45,493 nucleotides of DNA, from positions 1 to 45,493 of the forward strand of contig JAFTYI010000032.1 in the NCBI GenBank assembly GCA_017464815.1. The letters are read 5' to 3'. The notes beneath the pieces were generated by a model that saw only the letters and a program-made list of their open reading frames with translations, was not told where the DNA came from and searched no databases. A program made the position numbers and the translations under genes. Of the stretch, positions 17,055 through 25,810 are shown one piece after another. Numbering within the stretch: position 1 is the stretch's first letter; each line of letters starts with the position of its first letter. The stretch comes from Bacteroidaceae bacterium (lineage in GTDB: Bacteria > Bacteroidota > Bacteroidia > Bacteroidales > Bacteroidaceae).

Positions 17055-18347
17055 TTATCTCACTTTTTGTTTTACAAACCAACGCTCATTGAACGTCAAG
17101 CCTACGCTCAGACGGAGGTAGTTTTCTGTCAGCACTCCTTTGATTTTTGGGTCAATCTTTACCCATTCTCCACTGATGCTGATGATGGAGCGTTGAGTCA
17201 TCCATCCCCATGTGCTGATAGGGAAAGTGATACCTGCTCCTATTCCATATTCATGTGCAGCCTCTTGTCCATTCACTTTGACGTAGGGTTTGGAATAATA
17301 AGCTCCAGCACGATATTTCATCTGTTTGAAGAAGTTGTTTGACGTAGGGTCGGGGTAATATTGGGCTCCTACTGAGCATTTCAAGCGGTCGGCCAATTGT
17401 CCCTCCCTTCCGAAGAAACGGGTTTCACTGAATTTTTGCAGTAAGACGTCTGCACCGATTGTAAGGCGCTCGTCGTGCTCATAGGTGGCTCCAAATCCAA
17501 AAGCATGAGGAAGTTGGAATGCTTTATTGATTTTGGTCACACTGTCAGAAATGACCACACTCCCATTTAATTTCTGTTGTGAGATGTAGGAGTTGATAGC
17601 ATGCAAATCTTTCCCCAACGAATAGGTGGCGCCCAAGGTCAGCTGATCTTTCTTGCCCAGTTTCAAGGAATACTGTGCTCCGAAGTCTAACTTGATGTCG
17701 CTGATTTCTGCATAATAAGTACGTGCCAACGGATAGATATTGGCATCACTGAAATTGGCTGATACCTTGTGGGTGAAATTGCCGAACAGGTAAGATACAT
17801 TGGCCCCGACTGATAGTTTGGGAAGCACCTCATAACCTACTCCGACGAAAGCCTGATGCAAACCTCCAGTTCCGTTGTACGAACGGCTTACAGTTGTCGG
17901 GTCGTCCCAAATGCTTTGTGAAGGCAACTCTTCTGTTGAACTGAAACTATATCCAACGTTAGAATAGGGGAGAAATCCCAACGTCATACCCATTCCCTTG
18001 AACAAACGGAATTGCATAGCCAGATAATCAAAACTTGAATTCTTTGCATTCAATTTGGTCGTCCCGTCGCTGAAATTCGCATTTTGCATAGTGAATCCCG
18101 TTTCAAAGAGGAAAGACAACGAATCTACGGCAGTATATGAGGCGGGATTGCTTACGTTAATCTGAAGTCCTGAACGTAATCCGATGCCTATTCCTCCCAT
18201 AGCTTTGTTGCTTCCTAAACTCTGGTCAGACAATTGTCCGAAACCATAGCGGGTAAGCGGAGAGTTTGCTCCATTCTGTCCCCAACAATAAGGGGATGTC
18301 AGAAAGATTAATAATATCGCAATAAGCGTTTTACGACAATGTATCAT
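17055..18347 (-). CDS. Outer-membrane beta-barrel protein of unknown function
   Basis: This 430-residue protein has a signal peptide ending at YCWG. Alternating polar/hydrophobic strands run through the whole chain (for example LSVGANVSYLFGNFTHKVSA, DQLTLGATYSLGKD, LRLSVGLTFNERW), and an amino-terminal NSPLTRYGFGQLSD segment recalls FadL/OmpP1-like Bacteroidales proteins. A channel or assembly factor is likely, but no substrate can be named. Its start overlaps the end of coaX by 17 bases, showing tight co-expression. Confidence 0.82.
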   Translation of the reverse strand: MIHCRKTLIAILLIFLTSPYCWGQNGANSPLTRYGFGQLSDQSLGSNKAMGGIGIGLRSGLQINVSNPASYTAVDSLSFLFETGFTMQNANFSDGTTKLNAKNSSFDYLAMQFRLFKGMGMTLGFLPYSNVGYSFSSTEELPSQSIWDDPTTVSRSYNGTGGLHQAFVGVGYEVLPKLSVGANVSYLFGNFTHKVSANFSDANIYPLARTYYAEISDIKLDFGAQYSLKLGKKDQLTLGATYSLGKDLHAINSYISQQKLNGSVVISDSVTKINKAFQLPHAFGFGATYEHDERLTIGADVLLQKFSETRFFGREGQLADRLKCSVGAQYYPDPTSNNFFKQMKYRAGAYYSKPYVKVNGQEAAHEYGIGAGITFPISTWGWMTQRSIISISGEWVKIDPKIKGVLTENYLRLSVGLTFNERWFVKQKVR

Positions 18348-19062
18348 TATAGTTTAATATTCTATTTAATCCTCTTAGGACAAGATTCTTGTCCATAAAG
18401 ATGTTATTTCTCTCATTTTTGCAGAAAGCAACACCATCTCCTCCCGTCAGAAAGACGGAAAGGGAGGGATGTTTCTCTCTTGTCTGTTGGATATACCCCT
18501 CAATTTCCTTGCTGACTCCATGAATTACGCCTGCGCGGATAGCCGTCTCTGTTGTATTCCCCCAGAGCGGAGTTTCTCCTTCTTGCATTACAAGGGGTAA
18601 CTTGTCCGTGAATTCATGTAAAGCCTTCAGCCTCATGCGTACACCTGGCGAGATGTTTCCACCCCAATAGATGCCTTTCGCATCGATGAAATCGTAGGTG
18701 ATGCAAGTGCCTGCATCGATTACCAACAAATCCTTTCCAGGCATCAGTTCATTAGCTGCAACAACGGCAGCCAGCCGATCCATGCCCAATGTTCGCGGGG
18801 TCTTGTATGAATTGACAATCGGTATGGGAGTGTCAGCGCCGACGCACAACATGTCAACATTCAAGGCATCCAACTGGTTGCGGATGGCGTCGGTCAAGGT
18901 GATGACGGAGGCAATGATTCCTTTTCGTAGCGGATATTTCTTTGTAATTTCCGGCAACTCACTCAGGGATTGGTTATTTCCGTGGATGGTTTCTACCAAT
19001 TTTGTCTCGTCAAACACCGCTATTTTTGCGGCTGTATTCCCTATGTCGATAACTAAATTCAC
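18331..19062 (-). CDS. coaX: Type III pantothenate kinase
   Basis: The 243-residue ASKHA-fold kinase phosphorylates pantothenate in the first step of CoA synthesis. It is insensitive to CoA feedback. Motifs: phosphate-binding DIGNTAAK (residues 6-13), GMDRLAAVVAANEL, adenosine-binding VIDAGTCITYDFID and GGNISPGVRMRLKALH. It heads a minus-strand run (coaX, barrel, TPR, lptC, CorC-like) and follows a 166-bp gap after the PorE-like gene. Confidence 0.95.
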   Translation of the reverse strand: MNLVIDIGNTAAKIAVFDETKLVETIHGNNQSLSELPEITKKYPLRKGIIASVITLTDAIRNQLDALNVDMLCVGADTPIPIVNSYKTPRTLGMDRLAAVVAANELMPGKDLLVIDAGTCITYDFIDAKGIYWGGNISPGVRMRLKALHEFTDKLPLVMQEGETPLWGNTTETAIRAGVIHGVSKEIEGYIQQTREKHPSLSVFLTGGDGVAFCKNERNNIFMDKNLVLRGLNRILNYNDTLS

Positions 19063-19124
19063 CTAAGTCCCTTTGATTTCGCCTGCAAAGTAAACGAAAA
19101 TTTGCCATAAATCGGCTATGTTTG

Positions 19125-19159
19125 TGGGGTAAATCACAAAAATTAATCTTTTTACCCCA
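19125..19159. terminator. Possible terminator between PorE-like gene and coaX
   Basis: TGGGGTAAA (19125-19133) and TTTACCCCA (19151-19159) are perfect complements around a 17-base AT-rich loop. It lies in the gap after the PorE-like gene. No T-run follows on the minus strand, so termination there is uncertain. Confidence 0.4.
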
Positions 19160-19228
19160 TTTAGACATAAGTTTTAACGAACGGAGAGCCTATTTTGAGG
19201 CTTTTTGAGTGGACGGATTATGACTTTC

Positions 19229-21217
19229 TCACTCATACAACTTATAAGTCGTGCGCAAAACCTTGAATTCAGTTCGCCGGTTTAGTGCGTTGCAGATTTC
19301 TTGTTGTTCTTCGTTAAGCGTCAAGATGAATGATTCGGTAAGGATGTCACCCTCGTTCAAGAAGCCCAGTTGGGTAGCCAGCTTCTTGCGCAAGACTTTA
19401 GGAGCCGATTCGCCATATCCCTTGGGGACGAGGCGCTCGGCGGAGATGCCTCCTTTAATCAGGTAATCCACTACGGCCTCTGCCCGTCGTTGCGAGAGGC
19501 GTTCGTTATAACTTTCGCTTCCTTTGTAGTCACAATGGGCGCCCAGCTCGATGGTCACGTTGGGGTTGTCATTCAGCAATGTTATCAGCGAGTCGAGCGA
19601 AGCGGTGGATGCTTCAGTAAGTGTCGCTTTGTCGAACTCGTAGAAGATGTTTTCCAACAACACCGGGTGGGTCATGGATGAAAGGGGGAATTGTAGCACG
19701 TGATCGGTCGATTCGTTCAAAGTGTCTACTCTTAACTCCTGCTTGTAGTTGAGGAAACCTTCGCAGGTCCCTAATAGCACGTAGTTTACCCCTGCTTCCA
19801 CCTGCTCGGTGAACGAACCGTCCATCTTTACGCTCAATTTCTTGTTCGTGCCGTCTTCGCCTACCAGGTGGACAATGGCGTCGGGCAGTTCGTATCCCTC
19901 TTTTTCGTACACCCATCCGGTGATGGTCTTGATGATTTCGGGCAATTCGAAGGTGTAGAGGTGATCCCATCCGCGTGCATCGCCTCGGCTCGACGAGAAG
20001 AATCCCCGGTTATAGGGGCCTTCAAAGGTCATTCCGAAGTCATCGGCTTGTGAGTTCATGGGGAATTGCAGGTTCTCAATGCTCCACTTCTCCGTCTCTT
20101 CATCCCAAGTGGCTTTGAACAAATCCAATCCTCCCATGCCCGGATGTCCGTTGGAGGAGAAGTAGAGTTCACCATTCGGGCGGAAGGTGGGAAACATTTC
20201 ATTTCCTGCACTGTTGATGGGCGCTCCTAAATTCTCCACCCAATCAAATCCTCCATCCCCGATGTGTGCCCGCCAAATGTCAGTTCCTCCTAATCCGCCA
20301 GGCATGTCGGAGGTGAAGTAAATCCACGCTCCATCGGGCGATACGGCCGGGTGAGCCACCGAGGAGAGTGTGTCGTTGATGATTTCGCACTTTTGCGGAG
20401 CCCCCCATGCGGCGTCCGAGCGGGCCGACTTGAAGATTTCAGCATAGCGCGGGTAGTCGCCATCCATCTGACAACGGGTGAAGTACATGGTTTTTCCGTC
20501 GGGGGTGAAGGCGCATGCTCCGTCTTCAAATTCGCTGTTCACTTCCGATTCAATCGGCTCTGGCTTTTGCCATTTCCCCTTGTCATCCTTGCGCGCCACG
20601 AAGATGTCGGGCGCCTTCATGCCTGTGATACCGCTCAAGTCTTCGCCTTTCACCCCTTCGCGTGTCGAGGTGAAGAAGAGTTGCTCCGTGTCTTCGCCTG
20701 CATACATGGGTGAATACTCTGCACGCCGTGAGTTGAACAAGGCGAACTTCTTCACGATGTAGCGATTGGGGTTTTTCTTCCATACGGTGGCCTCTTCGCA
20801 TGCTTTCAATCCGTTGCCCGCCTTTTCGTCATCGGGGTGTTGCTCGAGGTAGAGCTGGTAGTTCTTGATGGCTCCCTTGTAGTCGCCTGTCATGCGTTGC
20901 ATGTCGGCCAGGTGGAGGAGGGCGATATCCTCGGGATATTTGTAGCGCACGGCATTCTTGTAAGCTCCCACGGCGCGGCTGGCATAGTTGATGCGGCGGT
21001 AGCATTCGGCCATTTTGAAAGCCCGTTCGCCCCGCTTGTCGCGCTCCTTCACCTTTGTCTTCGAATAGGCCTTCTTGTAGTGCTTGGCTGCTTCGAAGTA
21101 TTCGCCCAAAGCCTCGGCTTGTTCAGCTTTGCGCAATGCCTTCTCGGCTCCGCACGACCATAGGCATACGGCGGTGAAGGTGCATAATATAATATGTAGT
21201 AAACCCGCTTTTTTCAT
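19229..21217 (-). CDS. PorE-like OmpA-family lipoprotein (TPR, PD40 propeller, OmpA)
   Basis: The 662-residue lipoprotein (lipobox LWSC, Cys22) has four parts: TPR helices (about 25-150, ALRKAEQAEALGEYFEAAKHY), a PD40-type beta-propeller (about 155-430, CAFTPDGKTMYFT, AVSPDGAWIYFTSD, FRPNGELYFSSNG), a carboxypeptidase-regulatory-like beta-sandwich (about 432-510), and a peptidoglycan-binding OmpA domain (about 525-662, ELGAHCDYKGSESYNERLSQ). This is the PorE layout, which anchors the type IX secretion machine to peptidoglycan in Porphyromonas. T9SS core genes are not in view, and homologues may act outside T9SS. Confidence 0.87.
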   Translation of the reverse strand: MKKAGLLHIILCTFTAVCLWSCGAEKALRKAEQAEALGEYFEAAKHYKKAYSKTKVKERDKRGERAFKMAECYRRINYASRAVGAYKNAVRYKYPEDIALLHLADMQRMTGDYKGAIKNYQLYLEQHPDDEKAGNGLKACEEATVWKKNPNRYIVKKFALFNSRRAEYSPMYAGEDTEQLFFTSTREGVKGEDLSGITGMKAPDIFVARKDDKGKWQKPEPIESEVNSEFEDGACAFTPDGKTMYFTRCQMDGDYPRYAEIFKSARSDAAWGAPQKCEIINDTLSSVAHPAVSPDGAWIYFTSDMPGGLGGTDIWRAHIGDGGFDWVENLGAPINSAGNEMFPTFRPNGELYFSSNGHPGMGGLDLFKATWDEETEKWSIENLQFPMNSQADDFGMTFEGPYNRGFFSSSRGDARGWDHLYTFELPEIIKTITGWVYEKEGYELPDAIVHLVGEDGTNKKLSVKMDGSFTEQVEAGVNYVLLGTCEGFLNYKQELRVDTLNESTDHVLQFPLSSMTHPVLLENIFYEFDKATLTEASTASLDSLITLLNDNPNVTIELGAHCDYKGSESYNERLSQRRAEAVVDYLIKGGISAERLVPKGYGESAPKVLRKKLATQLGFLNEGDILTESFILTLNEEQQEICNALNRRTEFKVLRTTYKLYE

Positions 21218-21273
21218 AACGTTACATTGGATGATAACTGAAAAAAGCGAGTTTTATTGTCTTTCGATGTGTT

Positions 21274-22029
21274 TTATTCACTTACGACGGTCAAGTTTTC
21301 CGATGTGAAATCTTCCGCCTTTTCCTCAGTTTCGCCCGACAATGTGCGGTAAGCAAGGATAAGCATGAAGTAGGTGATGATGCTTGTCACCAACACACCC
21401 ACGCAACAACATATCAATCCTAAGATGCTCAATAAAATGGCTATGATGCCCAAGAGGAATAGGTTCCAGAAGTTACCCTTCGTGATTTGCCATGATTGCG
21501 CAAAGCATTCTTTGAGCGAACGTTCGGGGTGTAAGGCGGCAATTATTGGGGCAAACACGAAGCGCACACCTAAGAAGATACCAGGAAGGAGGCAACATAT
21601 CGTGCCGAGCCAGATGGCGAATATGTACACGATGTCGGTAATCAAGAATAATCCGAAGCCACGAAAACCGTCTTTTAATCGAGCTGATAAATCGGGTTCT
21701 TCACCCTTTGCGGCATCGTTGGCCAATCGATAGAAAACGATGGTTGGATACATTTGGATGATGAGACAAAGGATGCCTGCGAAGATGGCCGTTAATTGCA
21801 TACCAGATGCGGCAGACTCCAACATGATTCGCTCGGCCATAGCCGGGTCGCCAGTTGACATGAGGACTTTCATGTAATCGATGTATTGGATGCCCGAGGG
21901 AATGCCGCCGATAATTTGTACTATGATTGTTAGCAACAAAAATATCAGAAAATGCTTCTTTGTCAATCCCCACGCTTGTGAGGTGATGTTGTCAATGCTG
22001 AGTTGACGTACGTCGTTTGTCTGTTTCAT
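21274..22029 (-). CDS. Polytopic membrane protein, DUF975/YciC-like
   Basis: This 251-residue protein has about six hydrophobic segments (FLIFLLLTIIVQIIGG, TAIFAGILCLIIQMYPTI, LFLITDIVYIFAIWLG, CLLPGIFLGVRFVFAP, NLFLLGIIAILLSILGLICC, LVTSIITYFMLILAYR). The motif LPGIFLGVRFVFAP followed by SLKECFAQSWQITKGNFW is typical of the DUF975/glycerophosphodiesterase-membrane-domain group. No function is established. It is 56 bases upstream of the PorE-like gene on the same strand, so co-transcription is plausible. Confidence 0.75.
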   Translation of the reverse strand: MKQTNDVRQLSIDNITSQAWGLTKKHFLIFLLLTIIVQIIGGIPSGIQYIDYMKVLMSTGDPAMAERIMLESAASGMQLTAIFAGILCLIIQMYPTIVFYRLANDAAKGEEPDLSARLKDGFRGFGLFLITDIVYIFAIWLGTICCLLPGIFLGVRFVFAPIIAALHPERSLKECFAQSWQITKGNFWNLFLLGIIAILLSILGLICCCVGVLVTSIITYFMLILAYRTLSGETEEKAEDFTSENLTVVSE

Positions 22030-22072
22030 AATGTCTATCTTTTTAGTTGATTATTATTATTCGGATGCAAAG

Positions 22073-22447
22073 CTATAAAAACTTTTCCATATTGCGAACA
22101 ATTCCCCATAAAAAACTTACAATGAGGTATAAAAAAAGTGCTTTGTCGGTGAAAAGAACTCTTCCTGTCGCGTGTGGATGGCGTTCGGCCATTTGAGGAA
22201 AGAGCAGGCGGAAACCTCCAAGTAACAACAGAGGTAAGGCACACATCAGCAACGGGTTATGAGCAAATGCAGTGCTTGCCTCTCCGTGCATCAAGGCCTG
22301 CATCATCCGTTGTGCGCCACAGAAGGGACATTGCCATCCTGTCCATTGGTAGAGGGGGCAGGAGAGCATCCACCAGCTGCCAGGCATAAATGCCCATAAG
22401 GCAAGAAGTGTGAGGAGTGTCGCGATGTAAAATAGTCTTATTTTCAT
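22073..22447 (-). CDS. DUF2752 family small membrane protein
   Basis: This is a 124-residue protein with three hydrophobic segments and the DUF2752 signature around SCPLYQWTGWQCPFCGAQR, followed by MMQALMHGEASTAFAHNPLL. The conserved cysteines (CPFCGxxR) suggest a metal or redox role, but none is known. It lies 37 bases after topB and 43 bases before the DUF975-like gene. Confidence 0.85.
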   Translation of the reverse strand: MKIRLFYIATLLTLLALWAFMPGSWWMLSCPLYQWTGWQCPFCGAQRMMQALMHGEASTAFAHNPLLMCALPLLLLGGFRLLFPQMAERHPHATGRVLFTDKALFLYLIVSFLWGIVRNMEKFL

Positions 22448-22484
22448 ACCTCTTTACCTAACCTTGAACTTTAAACTTTGAACC

Positions 22485-24536
22485 TCATTCAAACGGCACC
22501 CTGTACGTGCATCCGTTTCGCCACTCTGAGCAACCGAAGGCGGTGCGTCCGCGGATGATGACTCCTTTGCCACACAATGGGCAAGGCATTCCCTCGGGAT
22601 TTTTTTTCTCAGGTTGGGGAGAAATTTTTTCCTCGTCGGGCAAAATTTTCTTCTCCGTTTTCTCCTTTTTGGAGGTAGGTTTCGATGCCGCCTTGCGAGC
22701 CTTCTTTTGTGCCGCCTTGGCTTCAATCTCCTTGGCTGCATCCACGGGTGCTTCGATGGTGATGCGCCGGTTGGTGTTGTCGCTCAGCACTTGGTGCACG
22801 ATTTCGCCCACCATCTGCTTCAACTCGTCGATGAAGGTGCGCACGTCGTAGTTGCGTCGTTCAATCTCGCGCAACTTCTTCTCCCAAAGGCCCGTCAGTT
22901 CGGCCGACTTCAGCAGGTCTTCGTGGATAATCTGTATCAGCTCCACACCCGTGGGAGTGGCTATCAGGCTCTTCCGCTCCTTGCGTATGTAGCGGCGCTT
23001 AAACAGGGTCTCGATGATGGCCGCGCGGGTGGATGGGCGTCCGATGCCGTTCTCCTTCAGTGCGTCGCGAAGCTCTTCATTCTCCACCAGTTTGCCTGCC
23101 GTCTCCATGGCTCGTAGCAGGGTTGCCTCGGTGTAGGGCTTGGGCGGTTGTGTCCACTTCTCGTTCAAGTCGGGTGTGTGAGGGCCGCTTTCTCCCACGG
23201 TGAAGAGGGGCAGTGTGCGTTCCTCTTCATCGGGTTTCTCGTCGGGCGACGGTTGGCCGAAGACGACGCGCCATCCGGCATCGGTTATCTGCTTGCCCGT
23301 CACCTTGAACTCTATCTTTTCCACCTCGCCAAGCACTGTGGTGGTGGAGAATTTACAATCGGGATAAAAAGCAGCGATGAACCTCCGCGCCACGAGGTCG
23401 AACACGCGGCGCTCCATATCCGTCAGGTTTTGCGGGTGCACACCCGTGGGGATGATGGCGTGGTGGTCGGTCACCTTCGACGAGTCGAACACCTTCTTGC
23501 TCTTCGCCAACTTCTTCCCTTCGAGCGGGGCGGTCAGTGTGGCGTAGTCGCGCAATCCTTTTAATATAGTGGGACATTTCGGATAGATGTCGTCGCTCAA
23601 GAAGGTGGTGTCCACGCGCGGATAGGTAGTTATCTTCTTTTCGTAAAGCGATTGGATGAGGCGGAGTGTGTCGTCAGCCGAATATCCGAACTTTTTATTG
23701 CACTCTACCTGCAGGGAGGTGAGGTCGAACAGGCGCGGAGGCGCTTCGGTGCCCTTCTTGGCCGAGACGTCGGTGACGGTGAAGGGGGCCGTCTTTACCG
23801 TTTCCAGAAATTCCAATCCCTCCTCCTTCGAGGTGAACTTACCCTTTGTGGCCGAGAAGGTTGTCTCTCTGTACACCGTCTTCAACTCCCAATATGGCTC
23901 GGGCTTGAAGTTCTCGATTTCCAGTTGTCGGTTTACGATGAGGGCGAGGGTGGGGGTCTGCACACGTCCGATGGAGAGCACCTGCCGGTTTTGTCCGTAT
24001 TTCAGCGTGTAGAGGCGCGTGGCGTTCATGCCCAGCAACCAGTCACCGATGGCGCGGCTGAGGCCTGCTTCGTACAAGGGTTGCTTCTCGCTCTGGTCGA
24101 TGAGGTTGTTGAATCCCTCGCGGATGCTCTCCTCGGTGAGCGAGGATATCCAGAGGCGCTTCACCGGGCACTTGGCTCCCGCCTTCTGCATCACCCATCG
24201 CTGAATCAGCTCTCCCTCCTGGCCGGCATCACCGCAATTGATGATTTCGTCGGCCTGCTCCATCAACCGTTGGATGACCTTGAATTGTTTCTCGATGCCC
24301 GGGTCGGCTATCAGTTTGATGCCGAAGCGTGGCGGAATCATGGGCAGGCTTCCCAGGCTCCAACTTTTCCACGAGGGGGTGTATTCGTGCGGTTCCTTCA
24401 GTGTACACAGGTGCCCGAAGGTCCAGGTCACTTGATACCCGTTACCCTCGATGTAGCCTTCGTGTCGGTTTCGTGCGCCAAGCACATCGGCTATTTCCTT
24501 TGCCACACTGGGCTTCTCGGCTATGCAGACAATCAT
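22485..24536 (-). CDS. topB: DNA topoisomerase III (type IA)
   Basis: The 683-residue enzyme opens with the Toprim segment MIVCIAEKPSVAKEIADVLG, has GDAGQEGELIQRWV (Toprim acidic pair region), and the active-site Tyr in TTYPRVDTTFLSDD (about Y305). The GRPSTRAAIIETLFKRRYI helix is typical of type IA enzymes. A lysine-rich linker leads to a zinc-finger-like tail (PCPLCGKGVIIRG to FGCSEW). It decatenates single-stranded or nicked DNA and unlinks recombination or replication intermediates. The start at 24536 is supported by a promoter whose -7 box is at 24565-24558. Confidence 0.95.
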   Translation of the reverse strand: MIVCIAEKPSVAKEIADVLGARNRHEGYIEGNGYQVTWTFGHLCTLKEPHEYTPSWKSWSLGSLPMIPPRFGIKLIADPGIEKQFKVIQRLMEQADEIINCGDAGQEGELIQRWVMQKAGAKCPVKRLWISSLTEESIREGFNNLIDQSEKQPLYEAGLSRAIGDWLLGMNATRLYTLKYGQNRQVLSIGRVQTPTLALIVNRQLEIENFKPEPYWELKTVYRETTFSATKGKFTSKEEGLEFLETVKTAPFTVTDVSAKKGTEAPPRLFDLTSLQVECNKKFGYSADDTLRLIQSLYEKKITTYPRVDTTFLSDDIYPKCPTILKGLRDYATLTAPLEGKKLAKSKKVFDSSKVTDHHAIIPTGVHPQNLTDMERRVFDLVARRFIAAFYPDCKFSTTTVLGEVEKIEFKVTGKQITDAGWRVVFGQPSPDEKPDEEERTLPLFTVGESGPHTPDLNEKWTQPPKPYTEATLLRAMETAGKLVENEELRDALKENGIGRPSTRAAIIETLFKRRYIRKERKSLIATPTGVELIQIIHEDLLKSAELTGLWEKKLREIERRNYDVRTFIDELKQMVGEIVHQVLSDNTNRRITIEAPVDAAKEIEAKAAQKKARKAASKPTSKKEKTEKKILPDEEKISPQPEKKNPEGMPCPLCGKGVIIRGRTAFGCSEWRNGCTYRVPFE

Positions 24537-24557
24537 TCTTCGTTCATTTTTAAGTCG

Positions 24558-24589
24558 CGAAGATACGTCAAACTTGGTGGAGTGCCAAA
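24558..24589 (-). promoter_or_regulatory. topB promoter
   Basis: On the minus strand TTTG (24589-24586), 20 bases, TATCTTCG (24565-24558) match the -33/-7 pattern with one change in the -7 box. The same TATCTTCG form occurs at 31928. It predicts a leader of about 18-20 bases. Confidence 0.65.
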
Positions 24590-24860
24590 TTATTTGCCGT
24601 TTTTTTATCGCTCTTTTCAATTCGGCAAGGGAAAGTAAGGTGCGTCAAAAATAAATTTAGGTACGTGTTTTTTCGCCTTGTTCAAGGGCCTTTTCATCCA
24701 ATTACACGCTATGATGTAAACATATTGTCACGCGGAGTGTAAGGAATTAGCAAAAAACACCCCTTTTGCCTGCATTATTTCAAGGCTAAGTCGGCCTTGT
24801 TTCAAAGCGAAGATAGGCTTGATTCAAGGTTGATAATCAATCACTTAGTCGCCGAGTGAG

Positions 24861-25246
24861 ATTTTGCCCATTTTTCGTACGAAAGAAAATCTGCGTGCAT
24901 ACAGACGATTCTCGTGCGGTCGGTTTTGCATAAATATACGTCCACTGTATATTTATACATTTTCCGGTCGGGAAAACCAAGTAAAAACCGCCTTCTTCCT
25001 ACCCTTTAGCCGCTAAGGTGCCGAGAGGTCAGCCGCTAACCTCTCGAGAGGACACGGGCTAACCTCCGGACACCTTAGCCGCTGACCACTTGAGAGGAGA
25101 CGGGCTAACCACTTTGTGCCTTGTCTCACCCCCACACCTTCATATTGTATATATATGCAATTATGCACCCCTCACGCCATCTTTCCCTCTGACGAAATAG
25201 AAACGAAATAGAGGTGCGTGATTTATTACTGAAGGATGTAAAAGAA
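24861..25246 (+). repeat. 386-bp dispersed intergenic repeat, copy 1
   Basis: This stretch matches 35815-36200 at roughly 85% by eye over its full length, starting ATTTTGCCCATTTTTCGT and ending near TTTATTACTG..TGTAAA. Internal structure: an AT hairpin (TGCATAAATATAC with GTATATTTATACA), a TTTTCC/GGAAAA hairpin, a GC-rich block of AGCCGCTAACC/CCACTTGAGAGG units with CCTCTCGAGAGG, and an inverted repeat GCTAAGGTG...CACCTTAGC. No open frame is shared. It lies between topB and rsfS, which diverge. The flanking 24621-24860 shows only a CAAGGC/GCCTTG hairpin at about 24781-24799. Confidence 0.85.
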
Positions 25247-25370
25247 AGTTTGAATTATGACACACGTTCGGCCTTATCCCTAAGCGGTGATTTTGGGCTT
25301 TTTCTCTTAAAAATAGTAAAAGTTAATAAGATTCGCGCGTGAAAAGTGCGTGCGTGCGGAGAAAAGAATG

Positions 25371-25378
25371 TATCTTTG
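25371..25378 (+). promoter_or_regulatory. -7 box of the rsfS-ftsH-cdsA operon
   Basis: TATCTTTG is a perfect TAnnTTTG match about 60 bases before rsfS. No clear TTTG is found 19-22 bases upstream, so the promoter is partial by consensus. Confidence 0.6.
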
Positions 25379-25438
25379 CAACCTTTTTAAGGAGTCGATT
25401 GTATAAAACAAGTAAATTCAAGAATAGAAAAAAGAGAC

Positions 25439-25798
25439 ATGAACGAAACAAAGAACTTGGTTCAGAAGATTGTAGAAGGCATTCAAGAAAAGAAAGGAAA
25501 AGGCATCGTGGTGGCCGACTTGACGGCGATTCACGACACGATATGCAAGTATTTTGTCATCTGCCAGGGTAACTCTCCCTCGCACGTCAGCTCCATCGTG
25601 GACGAGGTGTGGGATTACGTGCGCGAGCATGAGGGCTCGAAGCCCTCGGCCATCGACGGACAGACCAATGCCCAGTGGGTAGCCATGGATTACTCCGACG
25701 TGATTGTACACGTCTTCTTGCCCGACGTGCGCGAATTCTACAACCTCGAGCACCTGTGGGCGGATGCTAAACTGGAAAGGATTCCCGATTTGGATTAA
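25439..25798 (+). CDS. rsfS: Ribosome silencing factor
   Basis: The 119-residue protein has the RsfS/YbeB/Iojap pattern: KGKGIVVADLTAIHDTICKYFVICQGNS, then the conserved WVAMDYSDVIVHVFLPDVREFYNLEHLWADA. It binds ribosomal protein uL14 and blocks joining of the subunits when nutrients are short. It is the first gene of a tight plus-strand operon, with 12 bases to ftsH. Confidence 0.95.
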   Translation: MNETKNLVQKIVEGIQEKKGKGIVVADLTAIHDTICKYFVICQGNSPSHVSSIVDEVWDYVREHEGSKPSAIDGQTNAQWVAMDYSDVIVHVFLPDVREFYNLEHLWADAKLERIPDLD

Positions 25799-25810
25799 AA
25801 GCTAAGGATT

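Noticed and set aside
24861-25246. CRISPR array
   Set aside because: The repeat units in the GC-rich block are unequal in length, palindromic and without regular unique spacers; no cas genes are present.
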